From an uncultured Bacteroidales bacterium (GTDB lineage Bacteria > Bacteroidota > Bacteroidia > Bacteroidales > P3): DNA of 64,000 nucleotides. Under the pieces are notes generated by a model, which did no database searches, was not told where the DNA came from, and worked only from the letters and a program-made list of their open reading frames with translations. Shown here one piece after another: positions 43,231-50,774 of this stretch. The position numbers and the translations under genes are program-made. Position 1 is the first letter of the stretch, and each line of letters starts with the position of its first letter. The stretch is taken from the NCBI GenBank assembly GCA_910578275.1, contig CAJTPR010000005.1, forward strand, positions 122,350-186,349, given 5' to 3'.

Positions 43231-44255
43231 ATGGGTAAAAAAACTTCAAATACATAATAGTACGGCTGAATTCCTTATATTTCAATTAGAAAGTAAAGAA
43301 GAAGGAATAGAGGTCTTATATCAAGACGAAACACTTTGGCTTACACAAGATACCATAGCTACACTATTTAATAAAGGGCGTTCAACAATTGCAGAACATT
43401 TGCAAAACATTTTTCAAAGCCTAGAATTACAAGAAGATTCAGTCTGTCGGAAATTCCGACGAACTGCTGCTGACGGAAAAAGTTATGCTACTAAATATTA
43501 TAATTTAGATGCAGTCATTTCTGTCGGTTATAGAGCCAATTCTGTACGTGCTACCCAATTCCGGCAATGGTGTACCTATGTTCTCCGACAATTTGCCATA
43601 CGCGGTTATGTGATTGACAAGAAACGAATGGAAAACGGAACATTCATCAATGAGGATTATTTCGAACATTTACTTGCGGAAATAAGAGAGATTCGATTGA
43701 GTGAACGCCGCTTTTATCAAAAGTTGACGGATATTTCGAGAACAAGTATTGACTATAATCGAGATGCCCCAACAACCAGAATGTTTTTCAAGAAGGTGCA
43801 AAATAAAATGCACTATGCTGTTCACGGGCATACTACGGCAGAACTGATTGTAGAACGAGCCAATGCAGAAAAAGAGCATATGGGACTTACTTCTTGGGAG
43901 AAAGCCCCTAACGGCAAGATTGTAAAAACAGATGTCAATAGCTAAGAACTATTTAAAAGAAACAGAATTGGAGTCAATGGGAAGAATAGTCAATGCTTTT
44001 CTTGATTTAGCGGAAGACAGAGCAACGCGTCATATTCCTATGACTATGGAAGATTGGGCTGTTCGTATCGACAAGTTCTTGGATGGTGATGACAGACCCA
44101 TACTGGTTGACGCCGGCACAATATCTGCAGAACAAGCTAAGTTACATGCAGAGACCGAGTTTGAGAAATATCGCATTATCCAAGATAAGTTGTTTCAATC
44201 AGATTTTGATCATTGGGGGACAAACAATTTGTTTGGTTTTGATAAGGAAGAATAA
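43231..44255 (+). pseudogene. rhuM: RhuM-family gene broken by two frameshifts
   Basis: The intact order of a RhuM protein (about 340 residues) is visible in three pieces. Piece 1 starts ATG 43231 (MGKK), but an A7 run at 43237-43243, where six would keep frame, shifts it; the true frame then reads LQIHNSTAEFLIFQLES and the DNA-binding-like TQDTIATLFNKGRSTIAEHL. Piece 2 holds the core YYNLDAVISVGYRANSVRATQFRQW to KIVKTDV. A second shift near 43932 leads into SIAKNYLKETELESMGRIV, the RhuM C-terminus. RhuM genes often sit in restriction-modification loci; their role is not settled. The gene follows its neighbour by 2 bases. Confidence 0.75.
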
Positions 44256-44504
44256 ATGCAAAGGTTATGACTGTATTAAAAAATAATCATACCTTTGCAA
44301 TCAAGAGTTATTTGACAGGATAGCACCGCAAACCACTGCAAATAGCACGGCGTCCAACTCGTTACCGTTGTTTCTCAAATAATTCATTAAACATTTAATC
44401 CACAAATGGTTGCGTCAGGCTGTTGAAAACCTAAAATAATTCGTAAATTCACAGCCGATTTGCCGACAGGCGGGTCGGCTTTTGCATGCTAAAAAATCTT
44501 CAAA
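44256..44504. other. Right edge of the island and leader of atoA
   Basis: TGCAAAGGTTATGA (44257-44270) and TCATACCTTTGCA (44287-44299) form an imperfect inverted repeat after the RhuM gene. Host-like sequence resumes around 44400-44440, with GCCGATTTGCCGACAGGCGG just before the atoA leader. No gene lies here; in particular no CoA-transferase A subunit. A TTG...TAAATTCA pair near 44423-44450 could be a promoter. Confidence 0.5.
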
Positions 44505-45161
44505 ATGGATAAGAATCAGATTCGTGAGATCATCGCCAGGCGTGTGGCCAAGGAATTGAAGAACGGCGACGTGGTGAACCTCGGCATCGGCTTGCCCACC
44601 ATGGTGCCCAACTACCTCGCCCCGGGCGTAAAGGTCGTCTTGCAGTCCGAAAACGGTCTGCTCGGCATGGGGCCTACGCCCCAGGAAGGCCAGGAAGATC
44701 TCGAATACATCAATGCCGGCGGAGGCTTCACCTCGCCGGTGAAAGGCTCTTGCACGTTCAGCAGTGCCACCTCGTTCGGCATTATCCGTGGCGGACATGT
44801 GGACGCCACCGTGCTGGGCGCCATGCAGGTGGACGAGGAAGGCGACTTGGCCAACTGGATGATTCCCGGAAAGATGACTCCCGGAATGGGCGGCGCGATG
44901 GACTTGCTTACCGGAGCCAAATTGGTGATCCTGGCCATGGAACACACGGCCAAAGGCAAGCCGAAGATTTTGAAAAAGTGCACGCTTCCCCTCACCGCCA
45001 AAGGCCGCGTGAATCTTATCGTCACCGAAATGGGCGTGATGAAAGTTACGCCCGAGGGCATAGAATTGGTTGAAATCAATCCCGAATTCAAGCCCGAAGA
45101 CGTACAAGCCCTCACCGAGGCGAAGTTGATCATTTCCCCCGACCTGAAGCCCATGTCATAA
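44505..45161 (+). CDS. atoA: CoA-transferase subunit B (butyrate/acetoacetate type)
   Basis: 218 residues. The active-site glutamate motif SENGLLGMGP and the N-terminal GDVVNLGIGLPTMVPNYL identify the B subunit of family I CoA-transferases. The enzyme moves CoA between acyl groups such as butyryl and acetoacetate or acetate, a late step in lysine fermentation. It needs an A subunit (AtoD), which normally lies directly upstream; here the upstream sequence is the AT-rich island. The gene is followed by queE after 4 bases. The A subunit may have been lost or moved. Confidence 0.92.
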   Translation: MDKNQIREIIARRVAKELKNGDVVNLGIGLPTMVPNYLAPGVKVVLQSENGLLGMGPTPQEGQEDLEYINAGGGFTSPVKGSCTFSSATSFGIIRGGHVDATVLGAMQVDEEGDLANWMIPGKMTPGMGGAMDLLTGAKLVILAMEHTAKGKPKILKKCTLPLTAKGRVNLIVTEMGVMKVTPEGIELVEINPEFKPEDVQALTEAKLIISPDLKPMS

Positions 45162-45165
45162 GCCC

Positions 45166-45765
45166 ATGGAATATCTTCCCTTGGTAGAAACATTCTACTC
45201 CCTCCAAGGCGAGGGGGCGCATGCCGGCCGGCCCGCATATTTCGTGCGGCTGGCCGGTTGTCGTAATGCCTGCCCGTTTTGTGATACGCCCCAGTCCTGG
45301 CATCCGGCCGGCTTCCCGCTGGCGGGTGTGGAAGAAATCGTGCGTCAGGCGGCGGCAAGCGGTGCGGTCCATTGCGTGGTGACGGGCGGCGAACCGACCT
45401 TGCACGACCTGACGTCCCTCTGCCGTGAACTGGCCAAGGCAGGATTGCAATGCTGGCTGGAAACATCGGGCAGCGAAGCGCTTTCGGGCGAATGGGACTG
45501 GATTTGCCTTTCCCCGAAGAAAGGCATCGCGGTCCATGAGGAATATTATCGTCTGGCCTCCGAACTCAAGGTGGTCATCGGGCAGGATTCCGACTTTGAA
45601 TTTGCCGAACGCCAGGCGGCGCAAGTTTCCCCGTCCTGCCTTTGTTACCTGCAGCCTGAATGGGGCGTTTGCAAGGAGGTCCTTCCCCGTCTTGTCGCGT
45701 ATGTCAAGTCCCATCCGCGCTGGAACTTGTCGTTGCAGCTCCATAAGCTCATCGGGGTGGAATAG
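45166..45765 (+). CDS. queE: 7-carboxy-7-deazaguanine synthase
   Basis: 199 residues. Radical SAM motif CRNACPFCDT (CxxxCxxC), preceded by the QueE signature YSLQGEGAHAGRPAYFVRLAG, and followed by VVTGGEPTLHD. QueE makes the deazaguanine ring of queuosine from 6-carboxytetrahydropterin. Other queuosine genes are not adjacent. ATG 45166 begins 4 bases after atoA. Confidence 0.93.
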   Translation: MEYLPLVETFYSLQGEGAHAGRPAYFVRLAGCRNACPFCDTPQSWHPAGFPLAGVEEIVRQAAASGAVHCVVTGGEPTLHDLTSLCRELAKAGLQCWLETSGSEALSGEWDWICLSPKKGIAVHEEYYRLASELKVVIGQDSDFEFAERQAAQVSPSCLCYLQPEWGVCKEVLPRLVAYVKSHPRWNLSLQLHKLIGVE

Positions 45766-45803
45766 GGAAGGATTCCGTCGATTCGGAAAAATACACGAGA
45801 AAA

Positions 45804-46556
45804 ATGAACAAGATAGCATTGGTTACCGGTGCCACCTCAGGTATCGGCAGGGCCGTGGCCGCGCGTCTGGCCCAAGAAGGATACGACTTGATCGTTACCG
45901 GTCGTCGTGGTCAAAAACTGGAAGAAACCCGTCAGTCGCTTTCCGGACGGGCGAAGGTGTTGCCGTTGGTGTTCGACGTGCGCAGTCTCCAAGAAGTGGA
46001 GCGGAACCTGGGGAATCTGCCCGACGAATGGAAAAACGTGGACGTGCTGGTGAACAACGCCGGTCTGGCGGCCGGCCTGGAATCCTTGCAGGAGGGCTCG
46101 ATAGACGACTGGGAACGCATGATAGACACGAATGTCAAAGGCTTGTTGTATGTGAGCCGTACCCTGTTGCCGGGAATGATCGCCCGCAAGAAAGGCCACG
46201 TGTTCAACATAGGTTCGATTGCCGGCAAGGAGACTTACATGAACGGCAACGTGTATTGCGCCACCAAGCATGCGGTGGATTCGTTGAGCCGTTCCATGCG
46301 CATGGAGTGCCTGCCCTATGGCATCAAGGTCACCCAGATTTGTCCGGGGGCGGTGGAAACAGAGTTCTCTACGGTCCGCTTTCATGGCGATGCTTCGCGT
46401 GCCGCACAGGTTTACAAGGGTTTTACACCGCTCAAGGCCGAGGACATCGCCGACTTGGTGGCCTATTGCGTGAACTTGCCCGCCCACGTATGCCTCAACG
46501 ACATCGTGGTCATGCCCGCGGCACAGGCCGGTTCACGGGATTTTTACAAGGAATGA
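45804..46556 (+). CDS. Short-chain dehydrogenase/reductase, YdfG-like
   Basis: 250 residues. The cofactor motif is TGATSGIGRAVA, the catalytic Ser is in NIGSIAGKE, and YCATK gives the Tyr/Lys pair of the active site. The C-terminal helix region (PAHVCLNDIVVMPAAQAG) is as in YdfG/serine 3-dehydrogenase-type SDRs, which act on 3-hydroxy acids or 3-hydroxy amino acids such as L-allo-threonine with NADP. The exact substrate cannot be read from sequence. Confidence 0.9.
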   Translation: MNKIALVTGATSGIGRAVAARLAQEGYDLIVTGRRGQKLEETRQSLSGRAKVLPLVFDVRSLQEVERNLGNLPDEWKNVDVLVNNAGLAAGLESLQEGSIDDWERMIDTNVKGLLYVSRTLLPGMIARKKGHVFNIGSIAGKETYMNGNVYCATKHAVDSLSRSMRMECLPYGIKVTQICPGAVETEFSTVRFHGDASRAAQVYKGFTPLKAEDIADLVAYCVNLPAHVCLNDIVVMPAAQAGSRDFYKE

Positions 46557-46598
46557 CCGGAAACCGACATGCAGGGAAAATACTCCTTGCGTTGAACG

Positions 46599-46632
46599 CC
46601 GCGCTGACGATTCCGGTCGTCAGCGCGGTTTT
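46599..46632. terminator. Bidirectional terminator between the SDR and the calcium ATPase
   Basis: A perfect 12-bp stem CCGCGCTGACGA / TCGTCAGCGCGG (46599-46610 with 46617-46628), with TTTT on the plus side. It serves the convergent genes; the ATPase stop codon lies inside the hairpin. Confidence 0.85.
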
Positions 46633-49295
46633 CTTTTCAGGCAGCGGGCCATTTCGCCTATCCACAAGACCAAGGAAGTGGCCGCGATGATGATGACCCA
46701 GTCGAGGAACTTGAGAGGCCGTACGCTGAAGAACTTCCCTCCGAGGCTCACGATGGCGATCTGCCCGGCAAGGATCAGCAAGGATATGAGCCCGAAGCCG
46801 CCGCATCCTTTCAAATGGAATGCCGAACGGCCGGAAGCGAAAGCCTTCGCGTTGAACATGTTCCAGAATTGCAAGAAGACGAAGGTCGTGAAGAACAGCG
46901 AGATCTCGTAGTCCGAAAGGTCCGGCTCCTTGCCCCATGGCGCGGAACCGATTTGCGTCAGGCTCGTGATGTCGGCATGTCCCAAATAGTAGAGCAATGC
47001 CAGCAAGGCCGCAAAGAAAATCCCGCCCGTGGCCAGGATACGTTTCCACATTCCGGGGCTTATGATGAAAGCCTGGCGGGAGCGCGGCTTCTCTTGCATC
47101 ACCGAGGCCGAGGGCGACAAGGAAGCCAGGGCCATGGCCGCGAACGTGTCCATGATGAGGTTCACCCAAAGCATCTGGGTCACCGTCAGGGGCGAGCGTG
47201 TGCCCATGAACGCGCCGAAGAGCACGATGAGGCAGGCGGCCACGTTCACCGTCATCTGGAAAAGGATGAAACGTTGGATGTTCCGGTAGAGCGAACGTCC
47301 CCACATCACGGCCCGGCCGATGGACGAGAACGAGTTGTCCACGATCGTGATGTCGGAGGCTTCTTTGGCCACCGACGTACCGTCACCCATCGAAAGGCCC
47401 ACGTGGGCGGCCTTGAGCGCGGGCGCGTCGTTGGTGCCGTCGCCGGTAACGGCCACCACCTCGCCGTTGGCCTGCAGGGCCTGGACGAGGCGTTTCTTGT
47501 CCATGGGGCGGGCACGTGCTATGATCTTGAAGTCGCCTACGCGCGCTTTCAGTTCCTGATCGGAAAGCGCGGCGACTTCCGCTCCGGTGACAAGGTTCTT
47601 TTCGTTGTCGGACCCATCGTTCCAAAGCCCCGTTTGACGGCCTATTTCCTTGGCCGTCGCGGGTGTGTCGCCCGTGACTATCTTGACTTGGATGCCGGCT
47701 TCCAGCACTTCTTTCATGGCACGGGGAACGTCCTCGCGTACCGGGTCGGAGATGGCCACGATACCGAGAAAGACGAGGTCGCCGGCGGTCACCTTGTCTT
47801 GGTCGATGACGTTTTGTCCCTCTTGCACTTCCTGGTAGGCGAAGCCGAGCGTGCGCATGGCCTGGTTCTGGTACCGCAGCAGCAGCGCGTCGAACTTTTC
47901 CTTGTCGGTTCCTTCGGGCCGATGCTTGCAAAGCCCCGATACGATTTCAGGAGCCCCCTTTACGTAGAGGATGGTCTTTCCATTGGCCGATCTTACAAGG
48001 CTGGCCATGTATTTCCGTTCGGTGGTGAAAGGAAGTTCCTTGATTTTCGTGGAGTTTGCGCGCAAGGCCGCGTAGTCGGCCCCTTGGGTCTTTAACCAGA
48101 GCAGGAGCGCTCCTTCGGTGGGATTTCCCAACGCCCTGGGCTGTTCGCCCGACAGGTCGAGCCTCGCGGTGGAATTGGCGGCGATGCCTTCATATAGCAG
48201 GTCCTTGGGAGGATTCCCGTAAAAGTCGGCTTGGCTGACTTGCATCCGGTTCTGCGTGAGCGTGCCCGTCTTGTCGGTACAGATGACGGTGGTGGCGCCC
48301 ATCGTTTCGCAGGCGTGCATCTTGCGCACGAGGTTGTTGGTCCTTAACATGCGGCGCATGCTGTAGGCAAGGCTCAGCGTGACGGCCATCGGCAAGCCTT
48401 CGGGAACGGCCACCACCATGAGCGTGACGGCCACCATCAAGGTTTGCAACAGATAGGTCGCAAAAGGCAGCCAGAAATCCGTGGAATGCCATTGGGGCGC
48501 GTCTGCGGAAACGAAATACAACGCGATACGTCCCGCCACGATGATGCCGGCCAATACATAGCTGATCTTCGAAATGAGCGAGCCCAGGCCGTCCAGTTGC
48601 TTGTTGAGCGGGGTCTTCACACTGTCGTCTATGCGTGCGGCTTCGAAAACCTTGCCGTTTTCGGTAGCGTCGCCCACGGCGAATACCCGCATGATGCCGT
48701 GGCCTTCCATGACCTTCGTGCCGCGCATGGCATGATTGGAGGGAAAGGTGGCTTCGGGATCGGATTGTCCGCGGTCCGTGGTCTTGGCGCAGAGGGGTTC
48801 GCCGGTGAGGGAAGACTCGTCGATGGTGAGCGAGACGGCTTCCAGCAGTTCCCCGTCGGCAGGTACTTCGGCTCCCGTGTCGAGCAGCACGATGTCGCCC
48901 CTTACCACGTCTTTCCTGGCTATCTGGACGGTGTTGCCGTCGCGCACCACTTGCACCAGTTCGTTGTCGTTCACTTGGTTCAACAGGGCGAATTCCTTGT
49001 CCGCCTTCAGTTCAAAGACGAAAGCCAGTCCGGTGGCCAGAAGGATGGCGATGAAGATGCCCGCGGGTTCGAAGAAGACGCCGGGGCCTTCGTGCAATCC
49101 CCAGAATTCATAGCATGATATGCCCACGGAAAGGGCGCCGGCGACGAGCAGGATGATGATGAGCGGGTCGCCGAATTTCTCGAAGAACCTTTTCCAGAGC
49201 GGAACCTTTCGAGGCGGCGTCAGGACGTTGGTGCCGTATTCGAGACGGCTTGCCTCGACTTCGGCTCGGGTAAGGCCGGAAAGGAATGTTTTCAT
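46620..49295 (-). CDS. Calcium-translocating P-type ATPase, PMCA type
   Basis: 891 residues on the minus strand. The phosphorylation motif is CTDKTGTLTQNRM, the TGES motif is SSLTGEP, the hinge is GDGTNDAPALKAAHVG, and the transmembrane site is VVAVPEGLPMAVTLSLAYSM. About ten membrane segments flank the cytoplasmic domains, in the order of type II (P2) pumps. It exports Ca2+ from the cytoplasm. A C-terminal calmodulin site as in animals is absent. A TAATTTCG-like element on the minus strand (49312-49319) lies just ahead of the start. Confidence 0.94.
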   Translation of the reverse strand: MKTFLSGLTRAEVEASRLEYGTNVLTPPRKVPLWKRFFEKFGDPLIIILLVAGALSVGISCYEFWGLHEGPGVFFEPAGIFIAILLATGLAFVFELKADKEFALLNQVNDNELVQVVRDGNTVQIARKDVVRGDIVLLDTGAEVPADGELLEAVSLTIDESSLTGEPLCAKTTDRGQSDPEATFPSNHAMRGTKVMEGHGIMRVFAVGDATENGKVFEAARIDDSVKTPLNKQLDGLGSLISKISYVLAGIIVAGRIALYFVSADAPQWHSTDFWLPFATYLLQTLMVAVTLMVVAVPEGLPMAVTLSLAYSMRRMLRTNNLVRKMHACETMGATTVICTDKTGTLTQNRMQVSQADFYGNPPKDLLYEGIAANSTARLDLSGEQPRALGNPTEGALLLWLKTQGADYAALRANSTKIKELPFTTERKYMASLVRSANGKTILYVKGAPEIVSGLCKHRPEGTDKEKFDALLLRYQNQAMRTLGFAYQEVQEGQNVIDQDKVTAGDLVFLGIVAISDPVREDVPRAMKEVLEAGIQVKIVTGDTPATAKEIGRQTGLWNDGSDNEKNLVTGAEVAALSDQELKARVGDFKIIARARPMDKKRLVQALQANGEVVAVTGDGTNDAPALKAAHVGLSMGDGTSVAKEASDITIVDNSFSSIGRAVMWGRSLYRNIQRFILFQMTVNVAACLIVLFGAFMGTRSPLTVTQMLWVNLIMDTFAAMALASLSPSASVMQEKPRSRQAFIISPGMWKRILATGGIFFAALLALLYYLGHADITSLTQIGSAPWGKEPDLSDYEISLFFTTFVFLQFWNMFNAKAFASGRSAFHLKGCGGFGLISLLILAGQIAIVSLGGKFFSVRPLKFLDWVIIIAATSLVLWIGEMARCLKRKPR

Positions 49296-49341
49296 TGCGG
49301 TCGGTTTTCCGCGAAATTAGATAAAATCATGAGTTTTTTCG

Positions 49342-49349
49342 TACATTTG
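49342..49349 (+). promoter_or_regulatory. -7 promoter element of udk
   Basis: TACATTTG matches TAnnTTTG and lies 25 bases before the udk ATG. Confidence 0.6.
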
Positions 49350-49373
49350 TGCCTTGAGGTCAAAACGTAGGAC

Positions 49374-50009
49374 ATGCTTGTTATCGGTATTGCCGGCGGT
49401 TCAGGATCGGGCAAGACAACAGTGGTAAGGAAGATAGCTGCCGGATGCAGTTCGCAATCGGTGACGGTCATACCGCAAGACGCCTATTACAAGGATCAAG
49501 GCGGGCTCACCGCCGAAGAAAAGCAGAAGATAAACTTCGATCATCCCTCATCCATAGAATTTTCGTTGTTGGTAAGGCATTTGGACATGCTCCGGCAGGG
49601 GAAATCCATTCCCATGCCCGTTTATTCGTATCTTACTTGCGCCAGGGCCAAGGAGACGGTCACCATCAATCCTACCGACGTGGTGATCGTGGAAGGAATC
49701 CTTATCCTTTCCGATCCCGAAATGCGCGCGAGGATGGATATCAAGATTTTCGTGGATACCGACAGCGACGAACGCCTGATGCGCATTATCCGTCGCGACA
49801 CGCATGAGCGCGGACGGAACTATGAGCAGGTGCTTGTCCACTATGAAAAATGGGTCAAGCCCATGCACATGCAGTTCATCGAGCCGACCAAGCGCTATGC
49901 CGACATTATCGTGCCCGAAGGCGGGGCCAATGAAAAAGCAATACAAATAATAACTTCGCACTTGCATCATTACCTCATGATGGAAGAAAAAACCAAGAAA
50001 AATGGCTAA
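49374..50009 (+). CDS. udk: Uridine kinase
   Basis: 211 residues. P-loop GIAGGSGSGKTTV, the nucleoside-binding region DAYYKD, and RRDTHERGRNYEQVL identify Udk, which phosphorylates uridine and cytidine for pyrimidine salvage. The last bases (AAAATGGCTAA) overlap the ATG of the lysine/alanine-rich ORF by 8 bp, so the two are translated together, and purL follows in the same direction. Confidence 0.96.
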   Translation: MLVIGIAGGSGSGKTTVVRKIAAGCSSQSVTVIPQDAYYKDQGGLTAEEKQKINFDHPSSIEFSLLVRHLDMLRQGKSIPMPVYSYLTCARAKETVTINPTDVVIVEGILILSDPEMRARMDIKIFVDTDSDERLMRIIRRDTHERGRNYEQVLVHYEKWVKPMHMQFIEPTKRYADIIVPEGGANEKAIQIITSHLHHYLMMEEKTKKNG

Positions 50010-50706
50010 AACCCAGAAAGCTGCGGTCAAACCGGCTGCCAAGCCCGCCGCAAAGAAGACTGCCGCCAAGCCGGCCGTCAAGAAATCCGTTGCAGCCAAA
50101 CCGGCTGCCAAGAAGGCTGCTGCCAAACCGGCCGCCAAGAAAACGACGGCCAAGCCCGCTGTCCGGAAGGTGGCTGAAACGAAGGCCAAGGCTGCCGCCA
50201 AGACGGCGGCCAGGAAGATCACGGTGGCTACGGTCAAGAAAGTCGTGGCCGGTTCGGCCGCCATGGCGATCGTGGCAGGGAAAAAGCTCGAAAAGGATTT
50301 GAAAGCCGAAGCCATGAAGACGGTGAAGAAAGCCGTGAGCACGGGCAAGAAGGCCGAGAAGACGTTGAAGGCCGAAGCCGGCAAGACGGTGAAGAAAGCC
50401 GTGCGTGCGGGCAAGAAGGCCGAGAAGACGTTGAAGGCCGAAGCCGGCAAGACGGTGAAGAAAGCCGTGCGTGCGGGCAAGAAGGCCGAGAAGACGTTGA
50501 AGACCGAAGCCAGGAAAACGGTGAAGAAAGCCGTGAGTACGGGTAAGAAAGTCGAAAAGACGTTGAAGGCCGAAGCCAGGAAAACGGTGAAGAAAGCCGT
50601 GAGCGCGGGCAAGAAAGCGGAAAAGACCCTCGCCCCGAAAGTGGCCAAGGTGGTGAAAAAGGCAAAAAAGACGGTTGCCGCCAAAAAAAAAAAGATAGCG
50701 GGCTGA
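50002..50706 (+). CDS. Histone H1-like lysine/alanine-rich protein, possible N-terminal part of a PurL fusion
   Basis: 234 residues, very basic. The first 60 residues are KPAAKKTAAKPA-type motifs like bacterial H1 or AlgP proteins. From about residue 95 five copies of a 22-residue unit occur (core EKTLKAEAGKTVKKAVRAGK), nearly identical at DNA level with a 66-bp period. A hydrophobic stretch ATVKKVVAGSAAMAIVAGKK lies between. The end is a run of eleven A residues (50683-50693) followed by G, giving the slippery heptamer A_AAA_AAG in frame, then a stop 9 bases later. A -1 shift there leads into purL without a stop. It may bind nucleic acids; this is inferred from composition. Confidence 0.75.
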   Translation: MAKTQKAAVKPAAKPAAKKTAAKPAVKKSVAAKPAAKKAAAKPAAKKTTAKPAVRKVAETKAKAAAKTAARKITVATVKKVVAGSAAMAIVAGKKLEKDLKAEAMKTVKKAVSTGKKAEKTLKAEAGKTVKKAVRAGKKAEKTLKAEAGKTVKKAVRAGKKAEKTLKTEARKTVKKAVSTGKKVEKTLKAEARKTVKKAVSAGKKAEKTLAPKVAKVVKKAKKTVAAKKKKIAG

Positions 50707-50740
50707 CCGCCGGCGATACCAAGGTAGCCAAAGGCCGGAC
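50683..50740 (+). promoter_or_regulatory. Candidate -1 frameshift/slippage site between the H1-like ORF and purL
   Basis: The zero-frame codons AAA AAG preceded by A form A_AAA_AAG (50688-50694), the same heptamer as in the E. coli dnaX frameshift site, inside an A11 run that also favours transcript slippage. After a -1 shift the codons are GAT AGC GGG CTG ACC and so on, in the PurL frame. Downstream CCGGC (50710-50714) can pair with GCCGG (50734-50738) as a stimulating stem. The zero frame stops at 50704-50706. Confidence 0.6.
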
Positions 50741-50774
50741 GTTCGAGACCGTTACCGGAAAAACAGCCAAGGAA

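Larger units (their letters stand above)
36490..44440. mobile_element. AT-rich inserted island with a restriction-modification system
   Basis: Base composition changes sharply from GC-rich host DNA to AT-rich DNA near 36490 and back near 44440. Inside are a specificity-subunit fragment, a DUF2971 gene, a degraded tyrosine integrase, a single-chain restriction-modification gene and two frameshifted genes. The genes use AT-rich codons unlike their neighbours. No direct repeats or tRNA gene were recognised at the edges, so the boundaries are approximate, and the island may be a composite of several transfers. Confidence 0.7.

Noticed and set aside
42447..44255. The three frameshifts as simple sequencing errors
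   Set aside because: Not fully excluded, but the many host genes and the adjacent 2.9-kb gene show no such errors, so clustering in the accessory genes favours real decay; raw reads would decide.
36300..44500. A tRNA gene or direct repeats as attachment sites at the island edges
   Set aside because: None was recognised by eye on either side; only short shared words such as GTTGAAAA occur.
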